Source: Leisingera sp. ANG-M1 | GTDB lineage: Bacteria > Pseudomonadota > Alphaproteobacteria > Rhodobacterales > Rhodobacteraceae | Assembly (NCBI RefSeq): GCF_000813745.1 | Contig: NZ_JWLC01000017.1 | Location: forward strand, 1-64,000 | Direction of reading: 5' to 3' | Length of the DNA stretch: 64,000 nt | Shown here: piece by piece, positions 8,658 to 15,608 of the stretch | How positions within the stretch are numbered: the stretch's first letter is position 1 | Layout: each line of letters opens with the position of its first letter | Notes under the pieces: model-generated | The model's database searches: none | Told to the model about the DNA's origin: nothing | The model's input: only the letters and a program-made list of their open reading frames with translations | Position numbers and translations under genes: made by a program

Positions 8658-9602
8658 CTAAAGCGCGAAGGGCGTGCCGGCAAAAAAGCGTTTCATGAAC
8701 CCGGGCCCCTTGCGGCGCACGAATTCGCGAAACTGCAACGAGGCCTGGCCCAGCCGTATGCCTCTGGGGTGCAGGATGTACCATTCGCGGTTTTCCGGCA
8801 TCCCCTCCGCCTCCAGGACGCACAGCTTGCCCGCTGCGTGCTCAAGGGCGATCGTATGGGCAGACAGAAAGGCAAGCCCCAGGTCCGCCATCACGGCCTG
8901 TTTGATGTTGGCGTTGCTGTCCATCTCCTGCGCCTTTGGCAGGTCCAGGCCTGCGCTGCTGAAAAAGTGGTCATGCACCATGCGGGTGCCGGAACCGGTT
9001 TCCCGCGCAAGAAACCGGTGCGGCACCAAGTCCATTCTGGAGATCCTGGTTGAGCGCGCCAGCGGGTGATCAGGGTGGCTGACCAGAACATAGGGGTGCT
9101 TGGCAAAGGCAAAGGCGTCCACTTCGAACCGTTTGGGCGTCCGGCCCATGATGGCCAGGTCTGCCTCGCGGCTCTCCAGCATGTCCAATACGCCTTTGCG
9201 GTTGGCGATTTGCATCTCAACCCTGACGTCGGGACAGGCGGATTGGAAATCACGCAGCAACTGCGGGCCGAAGTGGCGCGAGGTTGACACCATTGCCACC
9301 CGGACGCAGTTGTCCCGCTGCTGCTGCTTGGCACTGATCTCCTCCACCGCCTCGTCCAGCGTGGCCTGGATGCGCTGGGCAAAAGGCAGCAGCTGATGCG
9401 CTGCTTCGGTGGGCTGGACGCTGCGGCCCTGCTTCTCAAACAGCTTCACCCCGAGCGAGTCGCCCAGCTTGCTCATCTGCATCGATACCGCCGGCGGAGA
9501 CATTCCGAGATGCTCTGCTGCCTGCACAAAGCTCTGATGCTCCAGCGCAGACAGGAAGATCTGCAGCTGCCGGATGGTGATTGCTGAAGCGGGCTCTGTC
9601 AT
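8658..9602 (-). CDS. LysR-family transcriptional regulator
   Basis: 314 residues. The N-terminal winged helix-turn-helix (about residues 8-66: LQIFLSALEHQSFVQAAEHL, then AVSMQMSKLGDSLG) is typical of LysR, followed by a periplasmic-binding-like effector domain (about 95-300). The overall look is CbbR-like. It sits tail-to-tail with the B12-fold gene and downstream of the HutC-like regulator on the same strand (40 nt apart), so it may share that transcript. Targets cannot be deduced. Confidence 0.9.
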   Translation of the reverse strand: MTEPASAITIRQLQIFLSALEHQSFVQAAEHLGMSPPAVSMQMSKLGDSLGVKLFEKQGRSVQPTEAAHQLLPFAQRIQATLDEAVEEISAKQQQRDNCVRVAMVSTSRHFGPQLLRDFQSACPDVRVEMQIANRKGVLDMLESREADLAIMGRTPKRFEVDAFAFAKHPYVLVSHPDHPLARSTRISRMDLVPHRFLARETGSGTRMVHDHFFSSAGLDLPKAQEMDSNANIKQAVMADLGLAFLSAHTIALEHAAGKLCVLEAEGMPENREWYILHPRGIRLGQASLQFREFVRRKGPGFMKRFFAGTPFAL

Positions 9603-9642
9603 TCGGCTGGTGTTTCCGTTCCGTCCGGGTCCTGCAGCGGCG

Positions 9643-10347
9643 TCAAATATGCGTGGTCATCCGGTAGCCCGGTGCAAAGTACAGCTTGGCCAGAGTGACC
9701 GGCGCGCCGCGCAGCCAGGTGATCCGTTCCGCGGTAAACACAGGATCTCCGGCCGGTGCGTCCAAGAATTCGGCAATGGCCTGGTCGGCCTTAGTGGCCA
9801 TGAAGCTGATCTCGAGATTTGTGAACGGCACTTTCTGCACCAGCCAGTCATTGGGACCGGACTGCGTGAAATCGGCCTCCAGCACCTCCGGAATGCTTTC
9901 CGGGATGATCCAGCGCACCTCGTACTGAAAGGGCGCATTGTCGGCGTAATGCATACATCTGATATGCAGCACCTGCCGGCCCTGGGTCAGCTCAAGCCGT
10001 GCTGCCAGCCAGTCCGGCGCCGCCAGCAGGGTCTGCTCAACCAGCGAATACCGGTAGCTTGCACCGGTTTCGGCAATCTCGTCCCGGACCAGCGGGATCG
10101 AGAACTGGGCTTTGCGGACCGGTGCGTTCAGCACTCTGGTGCCGGCCTTCCGCTTGCGTTCAAGATAGCCTTCCTCGGCCAGTTCCCGCAGCGCCCGGTT
10201 CACGGTGGTGCGGGTGCTTGAAAACTCTTCCGCGAGCTCGGTCTCGCTCGGCAGCAGGCTGTCCGGCGCCCAGATCCGGTTTTGGATGCGGTCAACAACC
10301 ACCTGCTTGATATCCCGGTAGCTCATGTTTTCGCGCGCCGCTGCCAT
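9643..10347 (-). CDS. HutC-like GntR regulator (UTRA domain)
   Basis: 234 residues from ATG 10347, chosen because AGAGG lies 4 nt upstream; ATG 10365 is in frame but has no ribosome site. The winged helix (LPSETELAEEFSSTRTTVNR) is followed by a UTRA ligand-binding domain (about residues 85-230: HIRCMHYADNAPFQYEVRW). HutC proteins repress histidine-use genes and bind urocanate. This one is divergent from a histidine ammonia-lyase homologue, so it probably controls that gene and senses its product or substrate. A likely operator lies between them at 10496-10534. Confidence 0.88.
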   Translation of the reverse strand: MAAARENMSYRDIKQVVVDRIQNRIWAPDSLLPSETELAEEFSSTRTTVNRALRELAEEGYLERKRKAGTRVLNAPVRKAQFSIPLVRDEIAETGASYRYSLVEQTLLAAPDWLAARLELTQGRQVLHIRCMHYADNAPFQYEVRWIIPESIPEVLEADFTQSGPNDWLVQKVPFTNLEISFMATKADQAIAEFLDAPAGDPVFTAERITWLRGAPVTLAKLYFAPGYRMTTHI

Positions 10348-10495
10348 TCTGCCTCTCAGGGTCATTAAAAAATTTTATTGGGTATAAAAATACACATAAC
10401 GGGCAGCCAGGGAAGCACATATGAAGCAAAGGTCAAAGCGTCGACCGTGGATCCCTGCCAATCGGGCCGAACGGGTGTGATTTATTCAGTTAAGT

Positions 10496-10534
10496 GTAGA
10501 CATAAATGTTTACGAGCATTACTGGACATTTATG
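10496..10534. promoter_or_regulatory. candidate HutC-type operator
   Basis: GTAGACAT-AA-ATGTTTAC (10496-10513) is an 8-bp inverted repeat with one mismatch. Its core CATAAATGT (10501-10509) recurs inverted as ACATTTATG at 10526-10534. The site lies in the divergent region between the HutC-like gene and the lyase gene, 71 nt before the lyase start. GntR/HutC regulators usually bind such palindromes. Confidence 0.55.
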
Positions 10535-10604
10535 AACAGTTCCGCTCTTCCAACCGGCCTGTACTGCCGCCCTCCGCCTTTCTGTTTGCATCAGGAGCTC
10601 CAGA

Positions 10605-12125
10605 ATGAAGATTGATCCCGCATCGGCGCAATTTTCGACGCAGCCGGTTCTGCTCGACCAGCCGCTCAGCCCGGAGCAGGTCGTTGCGGTTGCCCGCGGC
10701 GCGAGACTTCAGTTGTCGGACGCTGTGGAGCAGCGGATCCGCTATGCCCGCCGGATTGTCGAAGGCCTGGTGGCAGGAGAGGTGCGCGGCTATGGGATTA
10801 ACACCGGTGTTGGCGCCCTGTGTGATGTGATCATCAGCCCTGAGGATCAATCGGCGTTGTCCCGCAACATCCTGTTCAGCCATGCCTGCGGCGTCGGCGA
10901 GCCTCTTGAAGCCGAAGGGGTGCGGGCGATCATGGCGACGCAGATCAACAACTTTGCGCTGGGCAAGTCCGGGATCTCCTGGCAGGCGGTTGAGACCATG
11001 CTGGCCTTGCTGAACGGCGGGGTGACACCGGTGGTGCCGTCGCGCGGCTCGGTGGGCTACCTCACTCACACCGCGGCAATCGGGTTGGTGCTGATCGGTG
11101 CGGGTGAAGCGCTGCTGGACGGTGTGCGGGTCTCCGGTGCCGAAGCGCTGAGGCGGCTTGACCGCAAGCCGCTGGTGCTGGGGGCCAAGGAAGGCCTGAG
11201 CCTGGTGAACGGCACGGTTTGCGGCACCGGGCTGGCCTCGCTGGCGCTGGCGCGGCTGCGCGATCTGGTGGAGTGGGGGGATGCCGCCGGGGCCTTTAGC
11301 TATGAGGTGCTGGCGCGGCAGGAAATGACCTTTCATGGCAGCAGCCAGATGTTCCGGGACACTTCCGGCGTGCGGGGCACCGCCGAAAACATGCAGCGCT
11401 GGCTGGACGGTATGAATGCGCCCGACGCCGGAAGCTTCAGCACCCAGGACCCGCTTAGCCTGCGCGCCATTCCGCAGGTTCACGGCGCCATCCGCGATGA
11501 ACTGGACCAGATCGGCGACGTTCTGACGCAGGAGCTGCGCTATGTCTCTGACAACCCCGCGGTTGCAGGCTCGCCGGAACGCCCGGAGGTTTACAGCCAG
11601 GCCAATGCGGTTGGGGCGTCGGTGGCCTTTGCCAGCGACCGGCTGGCAATCATTGCAGCGCAGCTGGGCGCTATTGCCGAGCGCCGGGTCGACCGGCTGG
11701 TCAACCCGCTGGTCAGCGGCCTGCCTGCTTTTCTGGGCGCCGAGGCCGGGCGCGGCTCGGGTTTCATGATCGCGCAGTACACTGCTGCGGGCTTAAAGGG
11801 GGAAAACCGGATGCTCGCCGTTCCAGCCTCGCTGGCCGGCGGCATCACCTCGGCGCTGCAGGAAGATATGCTGACCCACGCCACGCCAGCAGCGGAAAAA
11901 TCCCTGCGAATTATCCGCAACACCAGGATGATCCTCGCCATCGAACTGCTGTGCGGCGCCCAGGCGCGGGACCTATCCGCCAAGCCCTGCGGGTCGCACC
12001 GCCTGCGCCAGGTCTATGACGCCGTCCGCGCCAGGGTTCCGCTTTATGCGGACGACCGTCCTCTGAGCCAGGATATGGAGCAGATCAGCGCAATGCTGGC
12101 GGCGCAGCGGCCGCCAGACTGTTGA
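10605..12125 (+). CDS. histidine/aromatic ammonia-lyase family protein without the MIO triad
   Basis: 506 residues, the usual HAL length; GGAG lies 7 nt before ATG 10605. HAL landmarks are present: YGINTGVG with catalytic-type Tyr63, SHACGVG, NGT at 202-204, QDPLSLRAIPQVHG at 281-294, and SDNP at 315-318. In active HAL/PAL/TAL enzymes GSVG is followed by Ala-Ser-Gly, which cyclises to the MIO electrophile. Here GSVG (148-151) runs straight into YLTHT, three residues shorter, so MIO cannot form. From the literature as I recall it, ergothionase is a HAL homologue that works without MIO because trimethylamine is a good leaving group. An ergothionase-like or other MIO-free elimination is therefore plausible. 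The HutC-like neighbour supports an imidazole-type substrate. Confidence 0.85.
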   Translation: MKIDPASAQFSTQPVLLDQPLSPEQVVAVARGARLQLSDAVEQRIRYARRIVEGLVAGEVRGYGINTGVGALCDVIISPEDQSALSRNILFSHACGVGEPLEAEGVRAIMATQINNFALGKSGISWQAVETMLALLNGGVTPVVPSRGSVGYLTHTAAIGLVLIGAGEALLDGVRVSGAEALRRLDRKPLVLGAKEGLSLVNGTVCGTGLASLALARLRDLVEWGDAAGAFSYEVLARQEMTFHGSSQMFRDTSGVRGTAENMQRWLDGMNAPDAGSFSTQDPLSLRAIPQVHGAIRDELDQIGDVLTQELRYVSDNPAVAGSPERPEVYSQANAVGASVAFASDRLAIIAAQLGAIAERRVDRLVNPLVSGLPAFLGAEAGRGSGFMIAQYTAAGLKGENRMLAVPASLAGGITSALQEDMLTHATPAAEKSLRIIRNTRMILAIELLCGAQARDLSAKPCGSHRLRQVYDAVRARVPLYADDRPLSQDMEQISAMLAAQRPPDC

Positions 12126-12490
12126 GGTTTCGGAGCAGGCGCTTGTTGCGCATCCAGGCCCGGGCTGGCGGCGGCACTGCAACCAGCCACCAGTTCAGCG
12201 ACACGGCGGCCCCGTCCAGAAGGTCAGCCCGAACACTTCCGCCTCTGCGGAAATCGCAAGGCCAAAGGCGCGGGTTCGCTCGCATTCAAGGTGTGCCGGT
12301 CAAACGGATTGCCCGATCCGTCGGGCATTTCTACCTGGTGGCCTTCCTCCGGGTGAAGAACAGGTTTGCGCCGGTGTTCAATGCGCCGCCCAGGAAAGTG
12401 GTAGAAACGTCTTCGTTGATTTCATAGGCCGCTGTGGCTGCTCGGGCGGGAGGCAGTATCTGCACGGTCGGCCGGAACGCCTGTTTGATG
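12126..12490 (-). pseudogene. possible decayed coding remnant
   Basis: On the minus strand, protein-like stretches appear in successive frames: AAYEINEDVSTTFLGG and NTGANLFFT in one, HPEEGHQVEMPDGSGNPFDR in a second, and FGLAISAEAEVFGL in a third, broken by stops. This pattern suggests an old gene with frameshifts. The phrases resemble an outer-membrane barrel, but I cannot name the family. It lies downstream of tonB. It could also be chance. Confidence 0.3.
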
Positions 12491-12515
12491 CAGCCATCTG
12501 GTTGCGAAGTGCTAC

Positions 12516-12540
12516 GGCCCGCTTGCTCTGAAAGCGGGCC
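12516..12540 (-). terminator. hairpin after tonB
   Basis: A 9-bp perfect stem, GGCCCGCTT (12516-12524) with AAGCGGGCC (12532-12540), 28 nt past the tonB stop. There is no U-tract, so it may act as a transcript-end stabiliser. Confidence 0.55.
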
Positions 12541-12567
12541 ATTCGCCGCAAGACCGGTTTCTGTTGC

Positions 12568-13419
12568 CTATCGTTTTGAGAAAGTGATGGGCAAATTCAC
12601 CGTGATCTGGGCGGACTGCAGCTTTTTGGGCGCCGCCGGGAACGTCCCGGCCCGGGCAATTGCTTTCAAAGCCGCCTGATCAAAGGTGGCGTTTCCGGAG
12701 GACTTTGCAATCCGGCTGCGTATGAGCTGACCGGCCCGCGAAACGGTGATACGGACGACAACCGTGCCTTTCCCGGTCGCGCCGGAGGGATACTTTTTGC
12801 GGCGCTCAACCCGGGCACGGATCTTGGCTCCCCAGACATTTCGAAGCTTTGTCTGGCGGCCTGAGTTGGCAGTGGCCTCGGATGCGCTGCCTGCCTGGCC
12901 CGCGCTGGACCCGCCGCCAGACCCGGCAGCCCGCTGTTCCCCTTGCCCTGGCGACGTCTGCGCCGCCTTTGGGGTTTCCAGCTGCGGCGCCGGCTCCGGT
13001 CTGGCCTGCGGTTCAGGTGTCGGTTCCGGCTCTGGTTTTGAGGCCGGCGCGGGCTCCGGTTCCGGAGGCGCGGGCGGGGCTGCATCCACGTTCAGTACAT
13101 CGGTCTCTTCAGGCTTGGAGAGAGCGATTTGCACCGCAGTCCGCGGAGCCTGGACCAGTTCGATCTCCGGCAGGAGCGGAGAGGCCGTCCCGGACAGGAG
13201 CTTGGCCGGTTCCGCTTCAATCTGCGTCGGCATGTGCCGGGGACGCTCCCAGGCTTCAACCATCTCGGCCACAGTTGTGTTTGATGCTTGAATCGACACC
13301 AAGGCCTCGCCGCCGGAACCGCTGGATTGCACGCCGGACTCGGGCGCCCGCACAAACAATGCGATATGGATCAGGGCCGCGAGGCCCGCAAACACGGTGA
13401 GTTCAGCAGCACGTTTCAT
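12568..13419 (-). CDS. tonB: TonB-family energy transducer
   Basis: 283 residues. An N-terminal membrane anchor (about residues 5-25) is followed by a long Pro/Glu/Lys-rich spacer (about 110-160, with PEPEPAPASKPEPEP) that spans the periplasm. The C-terminal TonB domain (about 200-280) has YPSGATGKGTVVVRITVSRAG and FDQAALKAIARA. It passes proton-motive energy from ExbB/ExbD to outer-membrane receptors for iron complexes, B12 or similar. The start overlaps the upstream exbD stop by 4 nt. It is the last gene of the exbB-exbD-exbD-tonB operon. No intact receptor is nearby. Confidence 0.92.
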   Translation of the reverse strand: MKRAAELTVFAGLAALIHIALFVRAPESGVQSSGSGGEALVSIQASNTTVAEMVEAWERPRHMPTQIEAEPAKLLSGTASPLLPEIELVQAPRTAVQIALSKPEETDVLNVDAAPPAPPEPEPAPASKPEPEPTPEPQARPEPAPQLETPKAAQTSPGQGEQRAAGSGGGSSAGQAGSASEATANSGRQTKLRNVWGAKIRARVERRKKYPSGATGKGTVVVRITVSRAGQLIRSRIAKSSGNATFDQAALKAIARAGTFPAAPKKLQSAQITVNLPITFSKR

Positions 13420-13799
13420 GGCTGGCGCACCACCAATTCGGCATGCGACAGCCCGGCTGCCGCCAGCTGGCGCAGGATGCCTGCCAGTGTTTTGGCCTCC
13501 AGCCCGGCATCGGCGCGCAACCGCACCGGTGCGCCCGCTTTGCCGGCGGCCGCCAGCTTGGCGATGGCGGCTTTGCCCTCGGCACCTTCGAAATGCATCC
13601 TGCCTTTGCCATCAACAAAAAGCACCAGTTCTGCGTCCGGTTCGGCTTCGAAGGCAGCATCCGGCGGTGTCACTTCGAACGGTTCCGGCTGCGACAAGCG
13701 GGAGGTCATCAGAAAGAAGATCAACAGCAGAAAAACCACATTGATCATCGGCACGATGGATTCACCGCGCGGGCGGCGGGGCGGATCGGTCAGGTCCAT
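13416..13799 (-). CDS. exbD: ExbD/TolR-family protein (second copy)
   Basis: 127 residues. The cytoplasmic start MDLTDPPRRPRG is followed by one membrane helix (IVPMINVVFLLLIFFLMTS) and a periplasmic domain. The usual key acid of ExbD/TolR helices (PxIDVVF) is replaced here by Asn (PMINVVF), whereas the neighbouring copy keeps Asp. It may therefore be a structural rather than proton-carrying subunit. It lies 10 nt downstream of the other exbD and overlaps tonB by 4 nt. Confidence 0.9.
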   Translation of the reverse strand: MDLTDPPRRPRGESIVPMINVVFLLLIFFLMTSRLSQPEPFEVTPPDAAFEAEPDAELVLFVDGKGRMHFEGAEGKAAIAKLAAAGKAGAPVRLRADAGLEAKTLAGILRQLAAAGLSHAELVVRQP

Positions 13800-13809
13800 G
13801 GCGGCTTCC

Positions 13810-14187
13810 TCACTCCACCAGCACGAAATTGGTGAACCCGGCCTGCCGCAGCAGCCCGGTCACATCGCTGATGCGCTGCAGGTCGGCACCGTCGCGGCCG
13901 CGCAGGATCAGCATGTCGCCAGGCGTTTCCATCAGCGGCGCCAGCGCCTGGGTCAGGTTGCTGTCCGCCACCGGCACACCGTTCACGTCAAGATTGGCGG
14001 CACCGATGCCGACAAGGCGCGGCGGGCCGGTATAGCTGCCGCCCTGGCCGGCCAGCGGCAGCTGCAGTACCGCATCGGCGCCGAACCGCGAGGCCAGCAT
14101 GAAGAACACCAGGAGCAGGAAAACCACATCAATCATGGGTGTGAGGCTGGGTTTCCGCCGGGGTTTTGAAGGCAGGGTGAGGTCCAT
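13810..14187 (-). CDS. exbD: ExbD/TolR-family protein (first copy)
   Basis: 125 residues. A short basic cytoplasmic end and one membrane helix (LTPMIDVVFLLLVFFMLAS) with the conserved Asp that carries protons in the ExbB-ExbD motor. The periplasmic domain follows (about residues 45-125). It lies 4 nt after exbB. With the second copy it forms an exbB-exbD-exbD-tonB set, a layout known in some proteobacteria for specialised TonB systems. Confidence 0.93.
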   Translation of the reverse strand: MDLTLPSKPRRKPSLTPMIDVVFLLLVFFMLASRFGADAVLQLPLAGQGGSYTGPPRLVGIGAANLDVNGVPVADSNLTQALAPLMETPGDMLILRGRDGADLQRISDVTGLLRQAGFTNFVLVE

Positions 14188-14191
14188 GCGC

Positions 14192-15103
14192 CTACTCGGC
14201 TGCCAGTTTCAGCTGCTGCGGTTCATTGGCGACAAAGATGCGGGTGGCGCTGTCTTCGATGTCGCGGCGGATGCGGCCGATGACAGCCTCGAACCAGGTC
14301 AGCGCGGCAGAAGCGGGGATTGCCACGGCCATGCCGGCAGCGGTTGTCAGCAGGGCTTCCCAGATGCCGCCTGCCAGCAGCGCGGGATCGGCCTTGGAAC
14401 CGGCCGCCTGCAGGGCCTGGAAAGCGGCGATCATGCCGAGAACAGTGCCAAGCAGCCCCAGCAGCGGCGCAATCGTTGCAATCAGCTCCAGTGCCCCTAG
14501 GCCGGAGCCGGCACTGGCAAGATGCAGTTTGGCCACCCGGGCAGTTTCTTCCCGGGCGCGCTCCTCGGGCAGCGATGCGGCGGTGCGGAGCGCAGTTGCA
14601 ACCACTTTGGAGCGGATGCCGGCACGGCCCTGAACAATGGCCAAAGCAGCGGCGGGATCGCCGCGCTCATAGATGCCGACAGCCCGGCCCGCCTTGCCGC
14701 GCGACCAGGCGCCAATCAGGGCAAGCCGCCAGATTTTCCACAGGATCAATGCCATGGTAATCACCGACAAGGCTGCAATGGCCCAGATCGAAGGGCCCCC
14801 GTCCTGAAGGAATTTCATAGCCTTGGCAGAGGCATCGCTGGCAGCCTGTACCAGCTCTTCCTGACCTGAAAGCGGAGCCGCAGGTGTTTCCTGAACAGGC
14901 AGCGCCTTATCTGCCGGAAGCGTTTGCGGTCTGGAAATTTCAATACCGCTTTCTGGCACCAGCTCTGGGGCGGCGGCACTGGCCCCGGCAGCAGGTGGCG
15001 TCTGCTGCAGGGAGGGGACTGGTGCGGCCGGTGTTTCCTGGGCGGTTGCCAGGCCGCAGGTTATCAGCAGTGCGGCAAGCGCCGCAGAAAGTCGAAAGAT
15101 CAT
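14192..15103 (-). CDS. exbB: ExbB/TolQ/MotA proton-channel protein
   Basis: 303 residues. The start is ATG 15103, since GGAG lies 6 nt upstream and the product then begins with a clean signal peptide (MIFRLSAALAALLITCGLATA). A Pro/Ala-rich periplasmic stretch (about 22-110) precedes three membrane helices of the MotA/TolQ/ExbB channel (about 128-150, 215-245 and 255-285; IATIAPLLGLLGTVLGMI is the signature). With the two ExbD proteins it powers TonB. The extended periplasmic N-terminus is the version seen in many alphaproteobacterial ExbB proteins. Confidence 0.93.
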   Translation of the reverse strand: MIFRLSAALAALLITCGLATAQETPAAPVPSLQQTPPAAGASAAAPELVPESGIEISRPQTLPADKALPVQETPAAPLSGQEELVQAASDASAKAMKFLQDGGPSIWAIAALSVITMALILWKIWRLALIGAWSRGKAGRAVGIYERGDPAAALAIVQGRAGIRSKVVATALRTAASLPEERAREETARVAKLHLASAGSGLGALELIATIAPLLGLLGTVLGMIAAFQALQAAGSKADPALLAGGIWEALLTTAAGMAVAIPASAALTWFEAVIGRIRRDIEDSATRIFVANEPQQLKLAAE

Positions 15104-15558
15104 GGGGAGCTCCATGCCGCTGGGGCATTGCAAGGTTGGGGAGCGGAGCGCTGCCGTTGCAGCGCTTGGCCGGGTCTGACTGCGCATGGAAACGTTTGTC
15201 TTGACCGGGCACCGGCGTTATTGCCGGAACAAGCCATGGCAGCCCAAGGGGTTGGGGACAGAAATTCTTCTGCTTTTGGGGCAAGGGTAAAATAGGGGTG
15301 CCGCCGCTGCACGGGTTCTCTCCAGCCTGCCGCGCTTTCCGCCGGAAAACGCAGGGTTCAAATGCAAGGGCTGGACAGCCGCCGGACAACAGATCCGGAG
15401 CGCCTGGCTGGAAACGTTTCTGAAACGTTCAGGAACGCGTAAGAAGCCTTATGGGTTTTGTCAAGAATTCTGTTGCAACTGGAGGCAGCGCGTGATCGCA
15501 CTGCAAAGGCAGCCCGGCCCGCTGCGGCCTGGTGCTCAAACCGCCGCGGGCGGGAGTA
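15104..15558. other. intergenic region before exbB
   Basis: About 450 nt holding the presumed promoter of the exbB operon. No gene or clear iron-regulator box was recognised. GAAACGTTTCTGAAACGTTC near 15411-15430 contains a repeated GAAACGTT that could be a binding site. Confidence 0.4.
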
Positions 15559-15587
15559 ATCCCCGGGCCCAAAACAGGCCCGGGGAT
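15559..15587 (-). terminator. terminator hairpin for the RTX gene
   Basis: A 9-bp GC stem, CCCCGGGCC (15561-15569) with GGCCCGGGG (15577-15585), plus two flanking A/T pairs. It starts 22 nt past the RTX stop. There is no long U-run. Confidence 0.65.
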
Positions 15588-15608
15588 CGCATGCAATTGA
15601 CGCCAGGC

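Noticed and set aside
12122-12427. 101-codon plus-strand ORF after the lyase
   Set aside because: Arg-rich, no ribosome site; the opposite strand holds more protein-like fragments.
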